From Phycisphaerae bacterium (GTDB taxonomy: Bacteria; Planctomycetota; Phycisphaerae; UBA1845; Fen-1342), in assembly GCA_026984555.1 (NCBI GenBank), contig JALSRY010000773.1, positions 1 to 6,666 of the forward strand: a DNA stretch of 6,666 nt, written 5' to 3'. The notes under the pieces are model-generated. The model did no database searches, was not told where the DNA came from, and was given only the letters and a program-made list of their open reading frames with translations. This document shows positions 1 through 6,578 of this stretch, piece after piece. Made by a program: the position numbers and the translations under genes. Each line of letters starts with the position of its first letter. Position 1 is the stretch's first letter.

Positions 1-95
1 AGATTGGCCTTCTTTTTGCCCCCTGACCGGCTGTCCCACCGGCTGCCCAACCGCGCCCCGCCCGATCCATCACCCCGCGAATGAAGAGCGCCCAC
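1..95 (-). CDS. Possible 5' end of xseB (exodeoxyribonuclease VII small subunit), cut by the window edge
   Basis: Immediately after the xseA stop, a minus-strand frame opens at a GTG (95-93), two bases beyond the stop, and stays open to the window edge for 31 codons. Its last readable residues are GGKKKANL, which resembles the lysine-rich lead-in of XseB proteins just before their conserved FEEAL-type helix. The family's helical core would lie outside the window, so the identity rests mainly on the usual xseA-xseB adjacency. The start is uncertain because no good Shine-Dalgarno precedes the GTG. Two other frames are also open at the edge: one from ATG 70-68 (preceded by GGGG) and one from GTG 39-37 (ending QKEGQS). 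A real gene starting here is plausible; the frame is not settled. Confidence 0.3.
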   Translation of the reverse strand, partial: MGALHSRGDGSGGARLGSRWDSRSGGKKKAN

Positions 96-96
96 C

Positions 97-1731
97 CTAT
101 TCGAACAATCGCGGCTGCCGAGGGTCGTCGGCGGTACTTCGGAACTGACCATCGGCCAGCTCGGTAATCACCCGCTGGCCGTCGCGGATTTGTTCGATGC
201 TGCGTATGAGCCTGCGCGTGCGCGCATCGCGGGTAATGCTGTAGCCGCGAGCGAGGATGTGATGCGGATGGGCGCGAACCGCCCGATCCAACACGCCATC
301 GAGCACGCGCCGGCGGTGGTCCAGCAACGCGGCGATTGCCCCATCCAGTCGCCGCCGCGCCCCCGCCAGGCGCTCCTCACAGCGTGTGCGTGTCTTTTCG
401 GGCGTTGCCCGCGCGAGGCGCCTCCCCATACCGGCGAGACGCTCGTCGAGGCGTGCCAGCCGCTGGCCGGGGGCGTTGCCTTGCGCCCGCCGCTCGAGTT
501 TCGCCAGATCGCGATCGGCGCGTTTCTGCGCTCGTTCCGCGGCGCGGCGAAGGCGAAACACCTGGTGCGCCAAACGCTGTCCGAGCTCGGCATAATGCCG
601 TCCCGAACCGAAACGCAGCAGTTCCATCTGGCGGGCAACCACCGTCTCACGCGCACTGCGCAGCGATGCCACCACCAAGCTGCCCAAGCGGTGCAAGCAC
701 TCGTCGATTTGTTGGGCTCGCTCGCGCAGCAATGCCCCTGGCTGGGACAACGCGGGCCCCGCCAATTGTGCTCGTAGCCGCCCGCGCGCCAGCTCCACCC
801 CGTGGACCACGGCCCGGCGTGCCCGGCGAACTTGCTCATCGATCCGGTCGAGCAAATCGTCCAGCCGAGGGGCGACCATCTCCGCCGCGGCCGTGGGCGT
901 CGCCGCGCGCACGTCGGCCACCAGGTCCGCGATGCTCACATCGACTTCGTGTCCCACGGCACTGATGATCGGCACGCGGCTGCGGGCGATGGCCCGCGCG
1001 ACGACCTCCTCGTTGAACGCCCAGAGGTCCTCGAGCGATCCGCCACCCCGACCGACGATGGCCACATCGATTCCGCCCAGTTTCGCAGCGAAGCGGTTGA
1101 GCAGGTCGATGGCACGGGCGATTTCCTCGCCCGCCCCGTCCCCCTGCACACGCACGGGAAACACAAGCACCTCCGCAGCCGGAAACCGCCGCGCGAGTGT
1201 CTGGACGATATCCCGGATCGCCGCCCCGCGAGGACTGGTCACGACGGCGATACGCTGCGGCACAAGCGGAAGCGGGCGTTTGCGGGCCGGATCGAACAGG
1301 CCCTCCCGTTCGAGGCGGTCCTTGAGCTGGCGAAAGGCGATCTCCAGCGCCCCGACACCCCGCGGCTCGAGCTTGCGCACGACCAACTGGTACACCCCGC
1401 GGGGCAGATAGACTTCGAGGCGCCCCGTCGCGATCACCTCCATGCCCGGCTCGGGTGCGAATCGCAGGCGAGCCGCCGTGCTGCGCCACATGACGCAACG
1501 CAGCTCGCTGGTAGCGTCTTTGAGCGAAAAATAGATATGACCGCTTTGGGGGCGAGAGAAATCGCCGATCTCGCCGAGCACGTGGATCGTCGAGGGCACG
1601 TGAGCCGCCAGCGCCCCACGGACAAGTTCATTGACCGCACGGGGCGTCAGCGTCGCCGGCGGTAGCGCATCGACACGCTCGCCGGCCGGCACGCGAACGC
1701 GATGCGGATCGAACACGGGACGTTCGGACAC
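97..1731 (-). CDS. xseA: Exodeoxyribonuclease VII large subunit
   Basis: This is the large, catalytic subunit of exodeoxyribonuclease VII, a cytoplasmic enzyme that with several XseB subunits degrades single-stranded DNA to acid-soluble oligonucleotides. The 544-residue product has an N-terminal OB-fold region (about 25-120, with GEIGDFSRPQSGHIYFSLKD). The catalytic domain contains TSPRGAAIRD (165-174), VGRGGGSLEDLWAFN (226-240) and SAVGHEVDVSIADLVAD (257-273), the most conserved family blocks. A long Arg/Ala-rich helical stretch follows (about 285-485), then the C-terminal LARGYSITRD block (493-502). It is longer than the roughly 400-460 residues common in the family, the excess being in the helical stretch. 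GTG 1731 is chosen over a GTG 42 bases upstream because a perfect AGGAGG lies 7 bases before it; that site would be inside the gene with the longer start. It lies 109 bases downstream of a same-strand response regulator. Confidence 0.96.
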   Translation of the reverse strand: MSERPVFDPHRVRVPAGERVDALPPATLTPRAVNELVRGALAAHVPSTIHVLGEIGDFSRPQSGHIYFSLKDATSELRCVMWRSTAARLRFAPEPGMEVIATGRLEVYLPRGVYQLVVRKLEPRGVGALEIAFRQLKDRLEREGLFDPARKRPLPLVPQRIAVVTSPRGAAIRDIVQTLARRFPAAEVLVFPVRVQGDGAGEEIARAIDLLNRFAAKLGGIDVAIVGRGGGSLEDLWAFNEEVVARAIARSRVPIISAVGHEVDVSIADLVADVRAATPTAAAEMVAPRLDDLLDRIDEQVRRARRAVVHGVELARGRLRAQLAGPALSQPGALLRERAQQIDECLHRLGSLVVASLRSARETVVARQMELLRFGSGRHYAELGQRLAHQVFRLRRAAERAQKRADRDLAKLERRAQGNAPGQRLARLDERLAGMGRRLARATPEKTRTRCEERLAGARRRLDGAIAALLDHRRRVLDGVLDRAVRAHPHHILARGYSITRDARTRRLIRSIEQIRDGQRVITELADGQFRSTADDPRQPRLFE

Positions 1732-1738
1732 CCGACAG

Positions 1739-1744
1739 CCTCCT
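1739..1744 (-). promoter_or_regulatory. Shine-Dalgarno site of xseA
   Basis: On the minus strand this is a perfect AGGAGG, separated by 7 bases from the GTG at 1731-1729. It decides the xseA start: an in-frame GTG at 1773 would place this site inside the coding sequence and has no comparable site of its own. Confidence 0.85.
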
Positions 1745-1840
1745 GACACACCAATCCGCGCGGCGCCGGGCACACAACGACCCGCTGCGCGGGGCGCACC
1801 ATGCGATATTGCACCACCCGCGTTGCGCGCCGCTGCCCAC

Positions 1841-3196
1841 CTAACTCACGGGAATGTTGTATTTGGCCATCTTGTCACGCAAGGTGGTGCGGGGGATGCC
1901 GAGCTTCTGCGCTGCGCGGGCCTGGTTGCCGTTGCACTGGCGCAGCGCCATGAGGATCAGTCGGCGTTCGATATCGGCCACGGTCTCGTTGAGCCCGAGC
2001 TTGCCCACCTCGGCCAGCTCCAACCCCTGGCGCGCCGATCCGCCGCCCTCGCGCGCCAGCGGGAGAATGTGCTCGGGACGGATTTCATCCCCGCCACAGA
2101 ACGCCAGGGCCCGCTCGATCACGTGTTCCAGTTCGCGGGCGTTTCCGGGCCAATTGTGGCGTATCAGTTCGTCAACCGCATGGGGACTGATGGTCACTTT
2201 CTGATCGCTGACGAGCGAAGCGTGTTTCTCGATGAAGTGGTTCGCAAGCACCGGGATATCTTCAGGCCGCTCGCGCAACGGCGGAATCGCGAGGCTGATG
2301 ACGTTCAGCCGGTAGTAGAGATCCTCGCGAAAACGCCCCTCCTTGACGAGCAGCAGCAGATCCCGCTTCGTCGCGCAGATCAGCCGCACATCGACGCGAA
2401 TCGGCGTCTCGCCGCCGACACGCTCGAATTCCTGCTGTTCCACCACGCGCAGGAGTTTGACCTGCACCTCGGTCGGGATGTCATCAACCTCGTCGAGCAG
2501 GATCGTACCGCCGTTGGCCAGCTCGAAGCGCCCGGCTTTTTGCCGGTGGGCGCCGGTGAAAGCCCCTTTGGCGTGCCCGAACAGTTCGCTTTCGAGCACG
2601 GTCGGCTGCAAAGCGGCACAACTGAAACGAATCAGGGGTTTGCCGGCGCGAGGACTGTGATCGTGGATCGCCTGGGCGAACAGCTCCTTGCCCGTACCAC
2701 TTTCGCCACACAGCAGGATCGTCCGGTCGGTGTCGGCGACGGCGCGGAGCTGCGCGAAAAGCCGTTTCATGCTGGCACTGCGCGCAACCAGCTCACCAAA
2801 GGTTTCGATATCGTCGTCGCGTTCGATCGGCTTGCGCGCCGCGAAGAGCCGATCCAGCTTGGTCAACAACTCCTGCGTGGTGAACGGCTTGGTGATGTAG
2901 TCGTATGCGCCGCGCTTGATCGCCAGCACCGCGGTATCGACGCTGGCATAAGCGGTCATCAGCACGACCTCGACCTGGGGACGGGTCTGTTTGATGTGCG
3001 CCAGCAAATCCAGCCCGTTCATCCCGGGCATCCGCACGTCGGTCACGACCACATCGATCGGCTTGCTGTCGAAAATCCGACGGGCCGTCAGCGCATCAGC
3101 GGCTTCGTACACCTCGTAGCCGTGCTCGGACAGCTCGATCTGGAGCGTGATCCGTTTGAGCGGTTCGTCATCGACGACGAGAATACGACCTCGCAT
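1841..3196 (-). CDS. Sigma-54-dependent response regulator, NtrC family (receiver, AAA+, Fis-type HTH)
   Basis: This is a 451-residue cytoplasmic transcription activator of two-component systems that remodels sigma-54 RNA polymerase by ATP hydrolysis. The receiver domain (about 4-118) has the acidic pair D9-D10, phospho-acceptor D53 (in VVTDVRMPG), T81 and K103. The AAA+ domain (about 135-375) has Walker A GESGTGKE (164-171), the sigma-54-contacting GAFTGA loop (211-216), Walker B TILLDE (231-236), the candidate arginine fingers in LRER (307-310) and WPGNARELEH (349-358). A Fis-type helix-turn-helix (about 405-445, NGNQARAAQKLGIPRTTL) ends the protein. All key residues are present and the length is typical. 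ATG 3196 is chosen because GAGG lies 8 bases upstream and the receiver fold begins at once (RILVVDDE); an upstream extension would add about 40 low-complexity residues. No histidine kinase is visible beside it, so signal and targets are unknown. Confidence 0.95.
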   Translation of the reverse strand: MRGRILVVDDEPLKRITLQIELSEHGYEVYEAADALTARRIFDSKPIDVVVTDVRMPGMNGLDLLAHIKQTRPQVEVVLMTAYASVDTAVLAIKRGAYDYITKPFTTQELLTKLDRLFAARKPIERDDDIETFGELVARSASMKRLFAQLRAVADTDRTILLCGESGTGKELFAQAIHDHSPRAGKPLIRFSCAALQPTVLESELFGHAKGAFTGAHRQKAGRFELANGGTILLDEVDDIPTEVQVKLLRVVEQQEFERVGGETPIRVDVRLICATKRDLLLLVKEGRFREDLYYRLNVISLAIPPLRERPEDIPVLANHFIEKHASLVSDQKVTISPHAVDELIRHNWPGNARELEHVIERALAFCGGDEIRPEHILPLAREGGGSARQGLELAEVGKLGLNETVADIERRLILMALRQCNGNQARAAQKLGIPRTTLRDKMAKYNIPVS

Positions 3197-3204
3197 GCGG
3201 CTTC

Positions 3205-3208
3205 CCTC
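3205..3208 (-). promoter_or_regulatory. Shine-Dalgarno site of the response regulator
   Basis: Minus-strand GAGG (within GAGGGA) lies 8 bases before ATG 3196-3194. It supports this start over in-frame starts further upstream. Confidence 0.65.
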
Positions 3209-3240
3209 GTGAACATTGCGGCGTTGGCCCCATCCGACCG

Positions 3241-3256
3241 GCGACGGCTCCGTCGC
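3241..3256. repeat. Short perfect inverted repeat in the divergent intergenic region
   Basis: The arms GCGACGG (3241-3247) and CCGTCGC (3250-3256) are perfectly complementary around a 2-base centre. The centre lies about 52 bases upstream of the response-regulator ATG. It could be a dyad operator in DNA or a small hairpin in the regulator's leader. It has no T-run on either strand, so it is not an intrinsic terminator. Inverted repeats of this size also arise by chance in GC-rich DNA. Confidence 0.35.
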
Positions 3257-3296
3257 GCCCCGGCCGCTGCCCCCGCGCCCTGCCGTCCTCCCGTAT

Positions 3297-3312
3297 TGCA
3301 ACCCAAATACCG
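3297..3312 (-). promoter_or_regulatory. Weak candidate sigma-54 promoter facing the response regulator
   Basis: On the minus strand the region reads CGGTATTTGGGTTGCA: a GG doublet and a GC doublet exactly 12 bases apart, start to start, with an intact TTGCA -12 element. The -24 element is poor (GGTAT against GGCAC). If used, transcription would start near 3286, giving a leader of about 90 bases. GG-N10-GC pairs are frequent in GC-rich DNA, so this is only a candidate. It would fit autoregulation by a sigma-54 activator. Confidence 0.2.
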
Positions 3313-3402
3313 CCAACGATCAACAAAGACCGCGAAAACGTCCGCCGTTTCCACATTGGCCGCCACGCCACCAACAAGGTATTGACAGCCGACAGCTTCG
3401 AT

Positions 3403-3409
3403 GGTGGAG
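3403..3409 (+). promoter_or_regulatory. Shine-Dalgarno site of obg
   Basis: GGTGGAG ends 8 bases before ATG 3418. An in-frame TTG at 3382 has only AAGG two bases away and would add 12 residues ahead of the conserved Obg fold, so ATG 3418 is preferred. Confidence 0.65.
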
Positions 3410-3417
3410 TCCTCGGT

Positions 3418-4530
3418 ATGCCACGACGCACCGACCCAGACCGCCTCTTCGTCGATCACGCCCGCATCTTCGTCCGCGGCGGCAAGGGAGGCCACGGCTG
3501 CGTGAGCTTTCGGCGGGAAAAATTCGTCCCCAAAGGCGGCCCCGACGGTGGGGACGGCGGACACGGCGGCAGCGTGTACCTCGTCGCCCGGGCCGGTATC
3601 GACACGCTGTTCGACCTCTCCGGCAAACACCACTGGTTCGCCGAAAACGGCCGCCCCGGCGAAGGCGGCAATCGACACGGCCGCCGCGGCCGTGACCTGA
3701 TCATCGAAGTGCCCGCCGGCACCTTGGTCTACGACGACGACACCGGACGCCTGCTCAAAGACCTGACCAGAAACGGCCAGAAAGTGTGCGTCGCCCGGGG
3801 CGGACGCGGCGGACACGGCAACGCCTATTACGCGACTTCGACCAACCAGACCCCGCGCGAGTTTCAGACCGGCCGGCCCGGCCAGGAGCGCACCCTGCGA
3901 CTCGAACTGAAGCTCATCGCGGATGTCGGCTTCGTCGGACTGCCCAACGCCGGCAAGAGCACGCTCCTCTCACGCCTCACCAACGCCCGACCACGCATCG
4001 CCGACTACCCGTTCACCACCAAGACCCCCCAGCTCGGCATCGCGGAGTTGCCCGGCTATCGGCGAATCGTGCTCGCGGACATCCCCGGGCTCATCGAAGG
4101 AGCCCACGAGGGCGTCGGTCTCGGCGACGCCTTTTTGCGTCACATCGAACGGACACGCGTGATCGTGCACCTGGTGGACCTGTGCCCACCGCCCGGCAGC
4201 CCCCCGCCGACCGAAGCCTACCGCACCATCCGTCACGAGCTGGAAAAATACAGCCCCACGCTCGCGAACCGCCGCGAGATCCTCGCCGGCAACAAGCTCG
4301 ACCTGACCGGTGCAACGGAATCGCTCGAAGCCCTGCGCGACGCGACAGGCGGTGAGGTACTGGGAATCTCGGCCGTCACCGGCCGCGGTTTGCGGGCGCT
4401 CGCCGAGGCGATGTGGCAGGCAGTCCAGCAAGCACGCGCCGAGGAGCACACCCGCCGCCCCGAACGCATAGACTTTGGCGAGGAAGAGGACTGGCCCGAA
4501 CTCGACCAACCGGCGGACGACGCAACGTAG
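3418..4530 (+). CDS. obg: Obg/CgtA GTPase (ribosome assembly)
   Basis: This is an Obg-family GTPase, an essential cytoplasmic protein in most bacteria that binds the large ribosomal subunit and links its maturation to GTP and stress signals. The 370-residue product begins with the glycine-rich Obg fold (about 10-165), including RGGKGGHGCVSFRREKFVPKGGPDGGDGGHGG in two adjoining pieces and RGGRGGHGNAYYAT (127-140). The G domain (about 167-340) has G1 GLPNAGKS (174-181), G2 YPFTTK (197-202), G3 DIPG (221-224) followed by LIEGAHEGVGLGD, G4 NKLD (292-295) and G5 SAV (318-320). A short tail rich in Glu and Asp ends the protein; the C-terminal OCT domain found in some Firmicute and actinobacterial Obg proteins is absent, as in many Gram-negative bacteria. 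The usual partners rplU and rpmA are not just upstream; the neighbour there is the divergent response regulator. Confidence 0.97.
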   Translation: MPRRTDPDRLFVDHARIFVRGGKGGHGCVSFRREKFVPKGGPDGGDGGHGGSVYLVARAGIDTLFDLSGKHHWFAENGRPGEGGNRHGRRGRDLIIEVPAGTLVYDDDTGRLLKDLTRNGQKVCVARGGRGGHGNAYYATSTNQTPREFQTGRPGQERTLRLELKLIADVGFVGLPNAGKSTLLSRLTNARPRIADYPFTTKTPQLGIAELPGYRRIVLADIPGLIEGAHEGVGLGDAFLRHIERTRVIVHLVDLCPPPGSPPPTEAYRTIRHELEKYSPTLANRREILAGNKLDLTGATESLEALRDATGGEVLGISAVTGRGLRALAEAMWQAVQQARAEEHTRRPERIDFGEEEDWPELDQPADDAT

Positions 4531-4548
4531 CTGCGCAGCCGGTGTGGC

Positions 4549-4554
4549 AGGGAG
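4549..4554 (+). promoter_or_regulatory. Shine-Dalgarno site of coaX
   Basis: AGGGAG lies 7 bases before GTG 4562. It selects that start over an in-frame ATG at 4475, which would overlap obg by 56 bases. Confidence 0.75.
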
Positions 4555-4561
4555 TGCTACC

Positions 4562-5347
4562 GTGACGCAAAAACTCGAACCCGCCGACAGCCTGCTCGTC
4601 GCGGACGTCGGCAACAGCCGCATCGGTTTGGCGGTATGGGACGACGACGGCCTGCACGACGTGCGCAACATCGCCGCAGACAGCGAACACGGCTGGCGTG
4701 CGGCGATCGAAGAGACATGGGCCATCACCGCCGGCGTCAAGCGGCGCGCCGTGGTCATCGGCAGCGTCGCCCCCCCCACCGCGCGAAGACTCGCCGACCT
4801 CGCCGAACAGACCTGCCAGGTCGAACCCCTCTTCCTGCGAACGGACATCCCCCTGCCGATGCCCCTGGAGATCGACAACCCGCGACAAGTAGGGGTAGAC
4901 CGCGTTTGTGCGGCGGCGGCCGCCTACGAGCGGCTGCGCGAACCCTGTGCCGTCGCCTCGTTCGGCACCGCCATGACGGTCGATTGCGTCTCGGCGGCGG
5001 GCCGTTTCCTCGGCGGGGCAATTCTGCCCGGGCTCGAAACCTCCTGCCAGGCACTCCACGAACACACCGCCCGGCTGCCGCGCGTCGCTCCCGATAAACC
5101 CGGCGACATCTTCGCGCGCAATACGCACGACGCGATCGTCAACGGCGTCGTGTACGCCGCCGCGGGTGCCCTGCGCGAAATCGTCGAGCGGTTCGCAACC
5201 GAGCTGAAAACCTGGCCCAAGCTCGTCATCACCGGCGGCGGGGCGCCGCTCGTCGCCGACGTCGTCGATTTTGTCGATGCCCATGTGCCGAACCTCTGCC
5301 TCATGGGCATCGCCTTGGCCTATCGCAAGGCGGCGGGACAGCCGTGA
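4562..5347 (+). CDS. coaX: Type III pantothenate kinase
   Basis: CoaX phosphorylates pantothenate with ATP to 4'-phosphopantothenate, the first committed step of coenzyme A synthesis, in the cytoplasm. It belongs to the ASKHA fold, and the 261-residue length is typical. Visible motifs are the N-terminal phosphate loop ADVGNSRIG (14-22, with D15), the GVDR motif (111-114) whose Asp is the proposed catalytic base in this family, FGTAMTVD (134-141), GGAILPGLETS (151-161), TARLP (169-173), NTHDAIVNG (187-195) and ITGGGA (223-228). One oddity is that residue 133, just before FGTA, is Ser where family members normally carry Asp (DxGTA). The other motifs are intact, so it is probably functional, but this position is unusual. 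The GTG start follows the obg stop by 31 bases. The TGA stop shares four bases with the next gene's start, which suggests translational coupling. Confidence 0.93.
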   Translation: MTQKLEPADSLLVADVGNSRIGLAVWDDDGLHDVRNIAADSEHGWRAAIEETWAITAGVKRRAVVIGSVAPPTARRLADLAEQTCQVEPLFLRTDIPLPMPLEIDNPRQVGVDRVCAAAAAYERLREPCAVASFGTAMTVDCVSAAGRFLGGAILPGLETSCQALHEHTARLPRVAPDKPGDIFARNTHDAIVNGVVYAAAGALREIVERFATELKTWPKLVITGGGAPLVADVVDFVDAHVPNLCLMGIALAYRKAAGQP

Positions 5348-6570
5348 AAACACCGACCACGCTTCCGCAAACCTACTCCATCCTCACCAGCCCCGGACCC
5401 GCGGCCATCGCGGTGATCCGCCTGCGCGGCGGGGGGGCGGTTGAAACGTTCTTACGTGAAAACATCGCGCCGACCGGTTCGCGAGCCGTGCGCGAGTGGA
5501 CCACCGGCGATGTGTCGCGCGCCGGCCTGCGTGATGCCAGCGGCGAAATCATCGACGACATCGTCGTTTCCGTGCATGCCGCCGGCCCGGCTTGGGACGT
5601 GCGCCTCCACCTCCACGGTAGTCCGTGGCTCGTGCGGCAATGCGGCACATGCCTCGAATCCCGCGGGTTCAAGCGGTTCGACGAAACCGAAACGACGCTC
5701 TGGCCGACCCGCACCCGCATCGAAGCCGAAGCCCTCGCGCGGATGCCGGCGATGCCGACCTTGCGCGGCGTCGAATGGCTCGGACGACAGGTCCAGCAAC
5801 TCCACACCCAGCTCGACCGGCTGATCCAGTCGCCCGGCGGCGCGGACGCCGCCGCGTGCTGTCGCGCGCTCGCGGCGCGGCTGTGCGGGTTCACCTGGCT
5901 GAGCCGGCCGCTGCGGGTGGCGGTGATCGGTCCCCCGAACGCCGGCAAGAGCACGCTCGTCAACGCGCTGGCGGACCGCGAAGTGAGCCTCGTTTCGCCG
6001 CAGCCGGGCACAACGCGTGATTGGGTCGAGGTACCCGCCGAAATCGACGGCATGCCGGTCGTGTGGCTGGACACGGCGGGAATACGCGAGCCCGGCGAAA
6101 CCATCGAGGCCGAGAGCATCCGCCGAACGCGGGCCGAGCTACGCAACGCCGACGTGGGCGTGGTGCTGCTCGACGCGACATCCGCCGGCGACGCGAGCGT
6201 CACCAGTTTTCTCGATGCGCTCGCGGCGGACCTGCACGCCGCGGGCCTCCCCGCGATCGTCGCGTGGAACAAGACCGACATCACGCCCGCCCCCGCCACA
6301 TACGCGCTGCCGAAGGTTCTGGCGGACGGCGGGCCGGCGTTGCTCATCGCCGCCGCTCGTCCCGAGGGACTCGACGACCTCGAACACGCCGTACTCGACT
6401 GCGCCGGTTACGATCTCGCGATGCTTGCGTTACCCGCCGCGTTCACCCGGCGCCAGGCGGAGTTGCTCACGACAGCCGCCGGCGTCGAGCCCGACCGACG
6501 CCGCATGTTGCTCGAAACCTGTCTCGGAATCGGCGTTGCACAGAACCAGCACGATATAATCGACCGGTGA
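5344..6570 (+). CDS. Divergent MnmE/TrmE-family GTPase lacking the C-terminal CxGK motif
   Basis: This 408-residue protein resembles MnmE (TrmE), the potassium-activated GTPase that with MnmG modifies the wobble uridine of some tRNAs. An N-terminal region resembles the MnmE folate-binding domain (SILTSPGPAAIAVIRLRG, 12-29; LHLHGSP, 88-94). The G domain is complete: GPPNAGKS (196-203, with the potassium-loop Asn199), GTTRD (222-226), DTAGIRE (243-249), E255 at the position of the catalytic Glu of E. coli MnmE, NKTD (309-312), then IAAAR (335-339) as G5. Departures from MnmE are several: the protein is about 45 residues short, the RAFLNxKLDL-type block that opens the helical domain is not recognisable, and the chain ends in DIIDR rather than CxGK, without the cysteine needed for modification. 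It may be a diverged MnmE or a paralogue with another role. GTG 5344 overlaps the coaX stop by four bases. Confidence 0.85.
   Translation: MKTPTTLPQTYSILTSPGPAAIAVIRLRGGGAVETFLRENIAPTGSRAVREWTTGDVSRAGLRDASGEIIDDIVVSVHAAGPAWDVRLHLHGSPWLVRQCGTCLESRGFKRFDETETTLWPTRTRIEAEALARMPAMPTLRGVEWLGRQVQQLHTQLDRLIQSPGGADAAACCRALAARLCGFTWLSRPLRVAVIGPPNAGKSTLVNALADREVSLVSPQPGTTRDWVEVPAEIDGMPVVWLDTAGIREPGETIEAESIRRTRAELRNADVGVVLLDATSAGDASVTSFLDALAADLHAAGLPAIVAWNKTDITPAPATYALPKVLADGGPALLIAAARPEGLDDLEHAVLDCAGYDLAMLALPAAFTRRQAELLTTAAGVEPDRRRMLLETCLGIGVAQNQHDIIDR
6555..6560 (+). promoter_or_regulatory. TATAAT hexamer at the end of the MnmE-like gene; weak promoter candidate
   Basis: A perfect -10 consensus sits 18 bases before ATG 6579 in otherwise very GC-rich coding sequence, and it uses the rare ATA isoleucine codon. 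No good -35 lies at normal spacing: the nearest TTG (TTGCAC, 6536-6541) is only 13 bases upstream. Transcription from it would leave a very short leader that still contains the Shine-Dalgarno site. This could well be coincidence. Confidence 0.2.
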
Positions 6571-6578
6571 GGTCACGC

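Noticed and set aside
802..1665. Plus-strand open frame of 287 codons opposite xseA
   Set aside because: It is a shadow of the xseA reading frame with no family motif.
1786..1798. CCCGC / GCGGG hairpin between the regulator and xseA as a terminator
   Set aside because: The stem has only 5 pairs with a 3-base loop, and no T-run follows on the minus strand.
1631..3385. Long plus-strand open frame (584 codons) opposite the response regulator
   Set aside because: It is antisense to a clearly recognised gene, has no recognisable domain, and long antisense frames are expected in GC-rich coding DNA.
3382..3387. TTGACA as a -35 box for obg
   Set aside because: No -10-like hexamer occurs at 16-18 bases; the sequence there is GC-rich (TGGAGT at 17).
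3088..3816. Minus-strand frame spanning the intergenic region and the start of obg
   Set aside because: It overlaps the regulator in another frame and obg in antisense; its Ala/Val-rich composition is that of a shadow frame.
4770..4777. Run of eight C in coaX as a possible frameshift or phase-variable tract
   Set aside because: CoaX motifs continue in the same frame on both sides, so the frame is intact; the run is ordinary for GC-rich DNA.
3970..5353. Two long minus-strand open frames (3970-4878 and 4376-5353) opposite obg, coaX and the start of the MnmE-like gene
   Set aside because: They overlap each other and three well-supported plus-strand genes, and they show no conserved motifs.
5431..5437. 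Run of seven G near the start of the MnmE-like gene as a possible frameshift
   Set aside because: The N-terminal MnmE-like pattern and the rest of the protein are in one frame, so nothing suggests an indel.
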